64,000 nt of DNA, taken from the NCBI GenBank assembly GCA_019059635.1, contig JAGVRJ010000005.1:1178001-1242000 (forward strand), written 5' to 3'. This DNA is from Proales similis. Lineage: Eukaryota > Rotifera > Eurotatoria > Ploima > Proalidae. The stretch's first letter is position 1; each line of letters starts with the position of its first letter. Under the pieces are notes generated by a model that worked only from the letters and a program-made list of their open reading frames with translations, had not been told where the DNA came from and searched no databases. This document shows, piece by piece, positions 47,174-58,004 of this stretch. A program made the translations under genes and the position numbers.

Positions 47174-48779
47174 CTAGAAGCTTACCGTTAGCCACCAGCC
47201 TTCAACAGTGGCTGAAGATGGCGCCGACGAGACTCCGTATGGTTCGTGCTGGGCAAGAGCCGAATTTATTGTTTCTAAGGCCGATCCGATCGGATTGGAG
47301 GCGAGCAGTGCGCTCGAATCCACTCCTTGGTGGTGTGGTATCAGACGGTTTGAATTTATGTTCAGGGCCGCCGAGTTTATGTCCTCAGTTTTCTCCTCTT
47401 CTCGTCGCTTTAGACAGGCCGCTTTTGGATTAAGATTTCGCTCTATGGAGCAAACGGTTGGACTTATTTGCGACACGTTTCTTCTGACGTTTAATTCTTT
47501 ACCTTTGACTTGCTGCTCGAGAGCGGTGATGACGTTCACGGCCTGCTGAAGGATGCTCAGTTTTGTCTGTGGCTTGTCTGACTTGAGATGAATGCCGCAC
47601 ATTTTGCCAAGCTCTTTGAACGCCTCGTTTATGTCGCGTACTCTGAGACGCTCGCGAGCGTTGTTGGCCGCTCGTCTCTCCTTCTCTCGTAGCTCTCGCT
47701 CTTCGGGCGTCTCGTTCGGATCCTCCTCGGGCGACTGGTCCACAGCTTTAGCGGCTACACTGTTTTTGGCGCCTTTCAAATAGTTCGTGCATAGTGGCTT
47801 GCCTGAGTGACTGTAAAACTGCGACTGAAGTGGATTGAAGGAAGATGAAGCCCAGGCAGCTGAAGACGAGCTCGTGATCGGTGACGATGCTACTGGAGTG
47901 GTTGGGTTCGACTTGACCTTGATCATCAAAACAATCTATTTTAGCCAAAGTGTTCAGTCTTGAGACAAGCGTAAGACATTACTAGAGGCTTAGGTTCAGA
48001 AGCTTTCTTCTCAGCGACTGAATCGTCTCCCTGTTCGCTTTTTACATATGCAGACCGAATTGGTTCAGACGGCCGCTCTTCGCCTGTGCTAACAGGCAAC
48101 GGACGAGCGGGAACATTTACATTGGCCGGCTCGTATCCGGCTCTCTGTGACTCGTAAGCAGTGTCCTGCTCTGTCGGCCATTGGCATGCGCCGCTTGAAG
48201 GTATGAGCGGTGGCGGCGGTGGCGGAGCGACTATGCCAACAGGATCAGCGCCGCCACCTTCAAAAGGCAGAGTGGAAAGCGACGGATTTGAAGAGCTTCT
48301 TGCGAAACGCATCATTCCGTCTGCAACCGCGCCTACGTGTTGCTGCATGTAGTGAGGGTCATTACTGTAATAGGCCTGCTTGGTGTTTGGTTTAGAAAGA
48401 AGCGTGTGCGAGACCAGTTTGAGAAGGAGAGGACTACCTCGTCGTAGTAAGTGGCCGGCCAGTACTCGCCAGCATAGCCGTATTCGGCGCCGTGATAGGG
48501 ATGGTAGACATGTGGCGGCTGTGGCACAATATCTGCAGAGCCCATGGCCAAGTGTGGTAGAACTGTCTCGTGTGCGTAGCCAACTGCAGACGGGATCTGA
48601 TACGCATGAGCCAACGACTCGGTTGAATCTGCTGCCGCAACGCCGGAAGCCGAATTTGATGGATTAGCTGCTCCACCGGACGCTGCTGATGCGGCTCCGC
48701 TCTGAGTAGTTCCTCCTCCAGCTGAACTGATTGAGTACTGACCAGGGTGTGTTGCAGTGTTGGTAGGCGGCGTGAACAT
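47174..48779 (-). CDS. Class I bHLH E-protein (daughterless/TCF3/4/12 family)
   Basis: Four exons are visible: 48779-48438, 48375-47983, 47917-47503 and 47442-47174, giving 472 aa. The bHLH reads [20 protein letters not shown], then [20 protein letters not shown] and [19 protein letters not shown]. It is followed directly by [18 protein letters not shown], the E-protein-specific extension, joined across a 60 bp intron that cuts the helix border. Upstream is a Ser/Pro/Gly-rich activation region with a PPPPPP run and Tyr/His-rich stretches. E-proteins dimerise with tissue-specific bHLH factors on E-boxes. A T-rich tract and AG sit exactly before the first ATG (48779), so this may be an internal exon with the true 5' exon farther upstream. 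The last codons (CTAACG|GTAAGC) could also hide a donor, so the C-terminus may extend beyond the stop at 47174. Confidence 0.9.
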
Positions 48780-49643
48780 CTTCAAACAAAAAATAATAAT
48801 ATTTAGTGGCGAGCGTGTTTCAAAAATAAAATTCGAGCTTATTAAATTAGTTTAGAAGGAAGGGCGAACGCTATCGATCGAGACAATCGAACGCAATTAG
48901 ATTCAGCCACTTAGGGCTTTAATTCGTTTAATGGGGACGACCACTCGATCTTATGGCGAACGGCTGCCGACTGATGCAGACATATTAAACACATAATTGC
49001 TCGTGCTGCTGATGATAGGTGAATAGAACGCAAAGAGGGCCGGGAAGAGCAGATTGACGAATAATGAAGCATGTATAGGCCAAACGAGCAGACGGAGCTG
49101 GCATCGGACCTAATATCAGCATAAATTATCCAGGATCTATCTGCCTTCTCGATCTCTCTCCCTCTCTGGCTCATCCTCCCTCCCTCTCCCTATAGCACAC
49201 TCAACCCTTGAAGATGCATGCAGCGCATATGCCCGTCTATTTGGGGTAAAGCGTGCGCAGTAACATTGGCTCTGGTGAGTAAGTTCGAGTAGAAAGACCG
49301 CGAGTGAGCATCATTGTATTGAAAAATCTTAATCGAGCTCGCGAAATAAAGTTAAATGAACACTCCCTCTACTCGAACTAGCCGAGCCAGTTGCATATAA
49401 ATGTTGGCAAAAGAGCAATAACAAATTCGGACAACGGCTAATTGATTTGCCTGCTCGCAACTTATGTTTTTTGTCGATCAAAAAAAAAAGATCGAATTAT
49501 CGATTTGACTAGCGCGGGTCATTGTTGAGACTTGACGCTTTGCACCCAATTGCCTTAATTAGTTGCTTTTTATTTGAAAACAAAAGCCAAAACGGCAGCC
49601 GATAAAACAGAAGACGTTAGAGATCATAGAGCTGCTTGACGCA
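48780..49643. other. 5' flank or first intron of the E-protein gene
   Basis: The stretch just above 48779 (T-rich on the minus strand, ending ttgtttgaag) is a strong 3' splice site, so part of this region is probably intron. I could not identify the upstream exon. The 3' end of the glycosyltransferase-like gene lies at 49644. The middle is AT-rich with a short ctctccctct stretch near 49150-49190. Confidence 0.45.
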
Positions 49644-50657
49644 TCAAGAATTTTGCTTATCATCGCCAAGTTTCCATTTTCTATAAAACCTTGCCTCGTC
49701 CAGGCCGACAAATGACTGCGGAGAGTTGTCGCCCCATGGAAACGAGGGCTTGTGAAAAACCACCTCCAACGGATGCACGTTCATTCCGTCACCGTATTGG
49801 CCAGGTCTGGTCGGATGAACGTTGTTGTTGCATTTCCAGTTCTCTTTTTGCCTCCAATCAGTTGATTGGTACTGAACCAGAAGAGTGTCCAGATTCATGT
49901 TATTCTCCAGTATTATCTTTGAAAAGCCGTACTCTCCATCGATGATCACTCTCTCTTTGGAGTCGAAGCAGCGCAACGATTTGTTCATCACTTTTGACAC
50001 ACCGTACAATGACGCAGAGAACGCGTAACCTTCAATTCGGGGACCTACCCCGCCTAGATGAGGCTCATATAAGCAGACCAAAGATGAGCCAACTTGGTGA
50101 ACATTGCCTCGAAGTAAAGAGCTGTACACAAAAGTCCAAAAATATTCTTTGGGCCAATACTTTGGCAAAAATGGCCCAATCGAGCTCGGATTGATAAATA
50201 CTATGCTTCTGTACGGTCGCAATTTTTCAATGCCCCCGAGCCATTCGATTGCTTTCTGATAGGCTCCCATGTCGTAGCAGTCGTTGAGCCTCATCAGAAC
50301 TCGTACGTTCGCATAGTCAGGAATCGGATAACTGTGCCTTGCGCCTTGAATGATGAATACAAAATCTACATCCTCTCTCGGCTCTACAGCAGTTTTGACG
50401 AAGAATTTTAGCGTCTCAACGTATTCGGGATTTTTCTCGAAATATGCGTACAAAACAAGAACCTTATGACCGAAAAAGAGTCGTGGTGTGTCCGGGTTGC
50501 TTTTAGAAGGCTTTAGGGGCTCATTTGAACTGCCCACGCTTTTATTTGGCTCTGCAGCTCTCTTACATTTTCGTGTCGAGTTCAATATGGCGTAGTATAA
50601 AATCACAAGAGATAGAACGAGTATTATCAAATTTGACCACTGAATAGAACTTTTCAT
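49644..50657 (-). CDS. Type II membrane glycosyltransferase-like protein of patchy distribution
   Basis: This is a single-exon gene of 337 aa. A short N-terminal tail is followed by a TM anchor (NLIILVLSLVILYYAIL, about residues 9-25), a basic/Ser/Pro stem, and a soluble domain that should face the Golgi lumen. Blocks KVLVLYAYFEKNPEYVETLK, DVDFVFIIQGA, RLNDCYDMGAYQKA, SIVFINPSSIGPFLPKYWP and GYAFSASLYGVSKV recall a family I know from bacteria, algae and fungi (pattern NG..N.C.D.GA....FLNSSVRGPFLP). That family is annotated loosely as glycosyltransferase-like. No DxD motif is obvious. The substrate is unknown. The lack of introns, next to intron-rich genes, is compatible with horizontal acquisition or retroposition. 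The family call rests on memory of motifs. Confidence 0.6.
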   Translation of the reverse strand: MKSSIQWSNLIILVLSLVILYYAILNSTRKCKRAAEPNKSVGSSNEPLKPSKSNPDTPRLFFGHKVLVLYAYFEKNPEYVETLKFFVKTAVEPREDVDFVFIIQGARHSYPIPDYANVRVLMRLNDCYDMGAYQKAIEWLGGIEKLRPYRSIVFINPSSIGPFLPKYWPKEYFWTFVYSSLLRGNVHQVGSSLVCLYEPHLGGVGPRIEGYAFSASLYGVSKVMNKSLRCFDSKERVIIDGEYGFSKIILENNMNLDTLLVQYQSTDWRQKENWKCNNNVHPTRPGQYGDGMNVHPLEVVFHKPSFPWGDNSPQSFVGLDEARFYRKWKLGDDKQNS

Positions 50658-51290
50658 TCTGATACAGTTCAGTGCGATACCTTTAGACTAGTAATGAAGA
50701 AATTCGATCCATTTCGAAATTGATTATATCGCTGTCCAGTCTGTGTATATGAACCTCATAAAGACTAGGCAAACTACAGTCTTATTATTCTGGTTACTAA
50801 GAAGCAATGCATGAAGAATAAACGAATATTCCCATCGTCAAGTTTATTCAAATAGCGTTTACTCGCAAAATTTATTCCTATGAGATCAACCGCCTCTCTA
50901 TGGGGTTCCAGATTCTGTCTCTCTCTCTTTCCTTAGAGCATTCGGTAATAATTTACCGTCGACACTGGAAATGAATGAAGACCAGAAACACCGATCAATT
51001 TTTTCACGTTTCCTAAGTTCAAGAGCCCAAGTTTTCTTTTCTCACAACAAAATATAGCAGCTAATGTTCGTTTATAGGCGAAAGAAAGGTGGCGACTAAG
51101 CGCACTTGATTGGATTAGAGCTCGTCTTGAGGATTGTTGACCCGTCGTTTAGATTGCTTCACCTAATTTAAGTAAAAACGATTAAACTGGAAAGCATGCG
51201 TTTATAATTCAGCTTAAAAGTTTGTGCTTGGCATTGCGAAAGAGATTAGCACAAGTTTTTGTCAGACTGACTGACTGACTAAGATCAGGC
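50658..51290. other. Intergenic, 5' of the glycosyltransferase-like gene
   Basis: It holds the promoter side of the glycosyltransferase-like gene and the 3' UTR of glutaminyl cyclase. A minus-strand AATAAA corresponds to plus tttatt at 50840-50845. A gact repeat of four units sits at 51263-51281. No coding stretch was seen. Confidence 0.4.
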
Positions 51291-52619
51291 TCATTTGGCT
51301 AAAATGTTACTAACGTTCAAGAGCTCGAGCAGAAAGAATTTCATCATCATTCGAAAATCCTGAATGGTGTTCTGGTCCAAGTGCTCGAGATCGTCGCTGG
51401 CTTGATGCCATTGCGGTGGAAATGGCGACGGTATGAGATGTAGAATCGGAACCTCTGAATCGAAATGAGCAAATAGCCATCAATGGAATAAATTTGAAAC
51501 GGGCAATTACGTTTGCGAATAAACGGCTCGTGATCATCGTCTATTTGATTAAAGCGACCCATTCCGACTCGATCAGTGAAGTAATATGCGCTTTTTCGGC
51601 TCAACAGCTTCCTCTGTCTGAGCAGAGATTCTGTAGGCACAAATCGGATTTTGAGAAAAAGCGAAGACACCAAGATAGCAAAACATGAATGAACGAACCG
51701 ATTTGAGAGAGCATGTTATAGGCCAACGAAGTGGAATGCGGAAAGTAGTTTTTAATTGCGGCCTGGTTAGCTCCGATCAAGTCGAGCAAGACCAACAGAT
51801 CGATCGAATCGAATGCCGAGTTGCCATATGTGTTCTCCAGCTTTTGTACGTGAGCCCGAGAGCCGTACTTTGAATCGGTCTGTGTCCAATCTTTGAACGC
51901 TTCCTCACCGTCGAAGAAGATGAACTCAATGTGTCGATCGAGCTACAAGCAAATGGGCAAGATTATTCAAGCGCGTCAATTGTTCTTTCAAGTGCAGTAC
52001 CCGTTTGAATGATTCGATGTCAAAATTCTCGTACAAAAATTTGGCCATGTCGATTAAAAGAGCACACGGAACGGCCGAGTCGGTAGCCGCAATGAATTCA
52101 AACTCTTCAAAGTATTTACTGTCATAGTGACAAGCAAATACAACCCGATTATTCGAGTATCTCTGCTTTTCGTCGCTCTCGTCCAAGCTATTGTGCAGGT
52201 TCCTGCCGATCGGATATGTTGCGATCAGGTTGGCAAAGTTCTTCTCACCGAACGGCGTCGGCGAACGGAACTCGTCTGTTTTAACGCTCCATCCGTACTT
52301 TTGCATTTCTTCGCGAATGTACTAAACGAAGCGCGAGTGGAACCGATTAAGAAAAAAGTCTTCAACTCAACATGAGCAAAAAAAGAAAGCCTACTTGGCG
52401 CACTTTTTCATTTTCCTTTGTGCCTGAGACTCGTTTGACTGCCAACGGACGCAGGATTTTGTCAAAATGCGAATAGTCACTGTTGAGATCGGCAATGTTG
52501 AAGTTCTGCCTGAACAGCTTTCCTTCAATCGGCGCCTCTCTCTGACAGTGAACGCTCACACTTGCGTAGTAGATAAAAATGAACTCTTTGATCAAGAAAT
52601 TGCGCAAGATCAACCTCAT
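51291..52619 (-). CDS. QPCT: Glutaminyl-peptide cyclotransferase (glutaminyl cyclase)
   Basis: Five exons: 52619-52395, 52321-52001, 51942-51699, 51630-51511 and 51454-51291, giving 357 aa (human QC 361). The enzyme cyclises N-terminal Gln or Glu to pyroglutamate on secreted peptides. The single zinc site and catalytic residues are all present: Asp142 in FACHYDSKY, Glu195 and Glu196 in FFDGEEAF, the LLDLIGA aspartate, the DDDHEPF aspartate, and His320 in LIPSPFPPQWH. ATDSAVPCALL is the conserved substrate-pocket stretch. An N-terminal hydrophobic segment (residues 1-25) fits a signal peptide, so the protein enters the secretory pathway. The ATG at 52619 lies only 158 bp below the stop of the ABCC gene on the same strand, so its promoter must be very short or overlap that gene's 3' UTR. 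Confidence 0.95.
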
Positions 52620-52777
52620 TGCTCTAAAAGTAAATTGCGATTTTTCTTTTGTTTGAAATTGTTTGTTACTTTTCGACTGGATAGATTTTAACATCCACCA
52701 TTGAACAAAAAGAGAATGTGACAACCCGAGAGTGCAATTCACAATTTCGATTAAATACACAAACATTTCGTTTTTTA

Positions 52778-55700
52778 TCAACTGCTAAAAGAAGAGTCTT
52801 CGGAGAGGAGGCTGTGAAAATAAGAGTTGCTGTTTGCGGACAGACTGGACGGCGAGTCGAATTCAACCAGTCGTCCGTTTCGCAGCACCAGAACTCGATC
52901 TGAGTCACGAATGGTGCTGATGCGATGGGCCACTGTGAGAACAGTGGCGTGCTTGAACTCTTTTCGCACTGTCTCTTGTATCAACAAGTCGGTGGCCTTG
53001 TCAATCGAGGCAGTCGCTTCATCTATGCAAACTATGGGCTTGTTGGCCAGCAACGCCCTGGCCAAGCAAATGAGCTGCTTTTCACCGCACGATAGATTGC
53101 TGCCTCTCTCCTCTATTCTATGGTCCAGATCGATTCCGTTGGCTCTGAAGCGTTCGCCAAGCTGGCACTTTTGCAGTACGCTCCACAATTCCGAGTCGAC
53201 CTTTTCACCGAAAAGATCCAAATTCTCGCGCAACGTGCCATCGAACAAAAACGGATCCTGAGGAATGATTGAGATCGAGTTTCTCAGATCTTTGAGGTTC
53301 AGATCTTTAACGTCAACGCCGCCTACAAGAACTCGTCCACTTTGAATTTCAATCGTGCGGAAAATGGCATTGAATATTGAACTCTTTCCAGAGCCTGTAC
53401 GGCCGCAAATTCCGACCTTTTCGCCCCTTTTCACTTCGAATGAGAGTCTATCAAGAGCGATCTGATCTCCGTAGGCCAGCACAACGTCGTCGAATCGGAT
53501 CGAGGCTCCAGCTTGAAGCCAGTCTTGAGATGGTATGCGGCCTTGCCATTCTTCGCTCTCAATATTCTCGTATTGATGAGCTCTCTCCACCGCCACCATT
53601 TCCTTCTCGGTCTCGGTGAACGAAGTAAGAAGCCCGTTGAGTAGATTGGTCACACTCAATATGTAGCTGAGCGCCAGGCCCACTAAACTTGCGTTTACTA
53701 TTCCATAGCTGTGCTGAGACACAGAGATTAAAGCCACGAGGCCAATCATGAAGCTGCTAAGAAGCTGAAGTCGAAGGCTGAGCCACTGCGAGGCCGACAG
53801 GCTGTTGTACTCGGCTCTGACATAATTGGCCACTAGATTCTCGTTTTCGATTAGGAATCGGTTCACTTGACGAAATGCGCGAATTGTGCATATGCCGGTG
53901 ATTGTATCATGAAACTAGTTTGCGTCCATTAGTAACCAGAAACTCTTTCGCTCAATCGCATGCATTTCTCAGCTTACGTGCGAGTAGATGGGCGAGAGCG
54001 AGAGACTTGACAGTCGCTTAAGTTCTCGCGACGACCAACGGTAATAGCTCTTTTAAATGTGCGACGCATTCAAGTTGAAAAAGCACAGAGTTGTGCACAT
54101 AATTAGGTCAACATACCTGTATGAGATAGTAGGCCGCAGACAATGGTATGAGCGATATGCTGAACACTGGCAAGCTGTAGCAAGTGATCGTCAAAGTTCC
54201 GATCAGGCCGAACACGTTTGCCAGAAATATGTTGAGTATGAACGGCAGCGAGTCGTCCACAGTGTACAGGTCGGACGAGAATCGATTCAAAATCCTTCCG
54301 ATCGGTGTGAACTCGAAAAACCTTAGGCGGGCCTTTAAAGCTCCAAACTTCATTTGAATGAGCCGAGAACAAGTTGGTGTATAAATTTCTTACGTTTTTC
54401 ACGCTGCTCAAGAGCTTGCGATGAATCAATTTGCCGGCCCTTATTCCACTGTATGCGAATATAAATGCCCTAAAGAGAGTGAACAGACTATTGGCCAGAC
54501 AGAGCAGGGCGTACACAGTCAAGTAAAACTGATCTGTCCAATATTCGGCCTCTTCAAAATGAGGAACTCTGTGCGGTAATGGCCTCATTTCGGAGCGGTA
54601 TTGCATTCCGACAGTCGAATTGTTTGACGTGTGTTCGGTCCAAAATGAAAGCCAAAAGTCCGTAACGTTTCTGCTTGCTAATTTAGGCTGCTAATTTGGA
54701 ATGAAAGAAAAAATCGAATTCAATTTAAACTTACTCTGCATGAGGAACAGGCCGATCAGTGTGAGAACACAGAATACTACTCCGGCCTTTTTGCAGTAAT
54801 GTTTGAGTACTTGAATGTTGATGGCGCCCAGCTCTCTTTCTTCCTCAATCGGCTCGGGACTTGAGTTGGCATCAAGTTTAGTCTCCGACTCGTCGCCAAA
54901 GTCTGCTGCCAGTGCTCCATCAAATGGGTTGTAGCTCTCGGCTCCCATATCGGCACCATAAAGTTGAACGTATTTGGGTATGAGGGAAGCGCCAGGTCCA
55001 CATTCAATTTGATGCCCATTCTCGACCACAATTACTTGATCGGCATTTTTCAAATATCTCAGGTGATGAGTGCTCACAATTCTCACTTTGTCAGCTAACA
55101 GTTCGCAAATGAACTTTCTGTGAATGTGTGTGGCGACATGCACGTCCACCGCACTGTAAGGATCGTCAAATATGTAGATGGGCTTATCAGAGTAGGCAGC
55201 CCGAGCCAAAGCGATGCGAGCCTTTTGCCCACCGGACAGAGAGAGGCCGTTCGAGCCAACAAGAGTCTCGTCGCCGTGAGGAAATTGCTTAAAATCGGCG
55301 CTGAGGGCGCATGCATCGCAAACCCTTTGGTAGCGCTCGTGGTCCATTTCTTGGCCGAATAAAATGTTCGCTCGGACAGATCCGGCCTGAATCCAGTTGT
55401 CTTGGCCAACATAAGCAAATCCTTGGCTGCACGTTTGTGCGCTCAGCCGAATCTCGCCCGACTGTGTCTGCAGCTCGGCGACAATCGCATTCAGCACAGA
55501 ACTCTTACCAGCGCCGACTTTGCCAATGAGGCCGATCAGTTGGCCTCCTTTGATTGACACGTTGAGCTGTGCGATTTTAAACGAGCTGTTTGAATTTATT
55601 CTATCAGTTTGCACACTTCTGAGCTCAAGCAATCGGTCATCGTTCACGCTCGTCTGAATCGAGTAATGTTCGAGAAAGTTGAGCTCAGGCAATCGAAGAT

Positions 55701-57757
55701 ATTGGCTGATTCTTTTCAGAGATATCCATGCTTGAACGAGGCCGTTTATGACCCAGGGAAACGCGTTCAGCGGGCCAATCAGCATGTTGAAAAGGGCCAG
55801 GGTAGTAAAGACCTTTGACGACACAATTTGAAGGAACGTGATTTAAAACGATCGGTTTTGTTAATTCTAACTTTGGGTGCCGTCAGATGATTGCCCAAGT
55901 AAGAATAAGTGATGAATGTAGACACTGACATGAGAATTGGTGTTGTGGCCCAAAAGTAAACGCAGCCAGCGTCCAGATACTTTTTGGCGCTCAGATATTT
56001 GAGCTCGTTCGCACGAGCGGCTTCTATTCGTCTGATGAAGTAGTCTTCCCAAGAGCAGAGTTTGATTACGCGAATGCCGCGCAGCAACTCGCTCAACAGC
56101 TTGAGTAAGCGATCTGAAAAACACGATCAGCACGCTGTTGTTCGAAATACTTTACCTTGACACGTTCGTCCTTGAATTGCATCATTTTTGCCTGAACTTT
56201 GCCGATAAAATCGCTGAGGAACTTGTTCACCGGAATCAGAAGCAAAACGAAAAGCAGTCCGACGAGAAAAGAGACGCCAATCTGCGTGTAGAGAAGATAA
56301 AGAGTTAGGCCGATTTGAAATGGCATTATCCAGCAGGCGTGAAAGCTCGGAAAGCCGTTGACTATTGAGTCGGTGTCAATCGACATGAAGTTAACTATTT
56401 GCCCGGTGGAAAATTGACTGAGAGTGTTCACTCGGACCAAGACGCACTTTCGATAGACAAGCGCAATAAGCGAGCCTTTGGCCCGCAAGCACAGCTTGTT
56501 CATGGCATGATTGAAATGAACGTTGAGAAAAGCACTGAGAAACGAGGTGAGAAACATGCCGATCGACAAGTTGATGCCCGTTTTCAGACTCGGCTTTTCA
56601 CTCTCCACAAGTCTGACCAGCTGCTCGAGAAGGAGCGGTCCAGCAAAGCCCAGAGCATCGTTCAAAAACTTGATTAAACCGAGTAGGAAATATTCATTGC
56701 CGAACGTTGTGAGTAGCGACTTGAGCAAACTTGGCGAGGGACCAGTCACATTCGCCTCAGGCAGATCGAGTCGGTCCTCCTCATATTCTAGCACGTTCTC
56801 TTGCACAAACGCAGAGTCAAGTAAAAGGTCGCTTTTGATAACGGTGCTCTCTTCACTCTGTCCCGCGATCGAATTGTATATTTGCATGAATCGCTGGTTG
56901 ACTTTGTCTATTTTCAAGCTGTCAGGAAGCTGGCATAAATTGTCGATGAGTCTCAAAGACTGACTGTATCCTTGTCTCAGCAAGGGCTTGAGCCAGGAAA
57001 GAGTCAAATACGAGACAAAGTCGGCCAAGTCTTCGGCGCTTTTTGTTGACTCAATCTGCGCCTGGTGCAAATTTTCGTCGCTTTCTGACAGCAGCGGATT
57101 GAAACTGTGAAACTCGCTTCGTTCGTATACAGTCCTGCTTGGCGCGTATTGAGTGTGCGTTGAACGAGCAAGCATCCGATAGAAGATTAACGAAATATTG
57201 AATATCAAAAGTGAACAGAGTAGCATGAGATCGATGATGGATAATCGGGCCTTGAAAGGAAGGTCATCTCTATCGATCGGTCTCATTTTATAAACAAGAT
57301 TGACCAGATCAATCATGCTCACGAATAATAGCGTAAAGAACAAGTAAAGCAATAGAACAAGCACTTTGGTCAAGCTTTTTCTCAGCACGAGCAAAAAATG
57401 CGAGAGAAAAGTGACCGCTTTGAGCGTTGCTGTGATAGAATATACAGCGCTCACTTTCAACGAGCTGGATGCCATTTCATATTTGACAACCGGATCGATT
57501 ACAATAACGAGCAACGAAGCTATTGCGACTATCAGCATGATCTGTATTGAGGTGGACTCGTGCGGCGGGCAACGTCTAGGTAGCCATCTCAGACAAATCA
57601 AATTGAATAGAGTGAACAGTAGGCACAAAGGACCGTATAAATAAGATTCAATGAAGCATTTATTTATCGTCTGAGTTGTCGCATCGATAAACTCAAAGCG
57701 CGAGTTGTTTATACACAAATCTTTCAAATCGAATATTAGACTTTGATTGAGTCGCAT
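52778..57757 (-). CDS. ABC transporter subfamily C (MRP type, full-length with TMD0)
   Basis: Seven exons: 57757-56156, 56099-55872, 55812-54735, 54677-54394, 54347-54117, 54049-53978 and 53914-52778, giving 1543 aa. An extra N-terminal five-helix-like domain (TMD0, about residues 1-180) precedes TMD1, placing it with long MRPs (ABCC1-type). NBD1 has Walker A (LIGKVGAGKSSVLNAI), signature LSGGQKARIALARA and IFDDPYSAVD, the degenerate Asp typical of ABCC NBD1. NBD2 has GICGRTGSGKSSIFNAI, VCIDEATASID with the catalytic Glu, and an altered signature LSCGEKQLICLARALL, where MRP1 has LSVGQ. MRP blocks KDERVK|LLSELLRGIRVIKLCSWE and FFEFTPIGRILNRFSSD confirm the splice joins. It likely exports organic anions or conjugates; the substrate cannot be told from sequence. 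Confidence 0.93.
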
Positions 57758-57841
57758 CTTCAAGACTGTTTGGTGAACTAAAATTAGAATAAAATTTTGT
57801 AGACCTTAGTATGCACAAGCAATGATTATGCAAACTGAGCG

Positions 57842-57965
57842 ATCTCAAGGAAGCAGCCAGTTCAATTCAGTTTTGCAAAATAAATCTCACTAGAAGTATG
57901 CTCTTTTGAGAAATTTTATTCAAAGCACTGATACTAGCTTTTGCTAATAATTCAAACTCTACTTA
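57842..57965. repeat. Diverged direct repeat, copy A (3' side of the oxygenase gene)
   Basis: This copy starts with an 18 bp block (atctcaaggaagcagcca) identical to that at 59420-59437. It keeps matching for about 120 bp with substitutions and small gaps (tgcaaaa..aaatctc.c.ag.agtatg). It contains a minus-strand AATAAA (plus tttatt at 57915-57920), 85 bp past the oxygenase stop, so it is probably that gene's 3' UTR. Confidence 0.8.
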
Positions 57966-58004
57966 AACTCGTTTTGTTTTAGTCAAGCAAATATGCTGAG
58001 CGGC

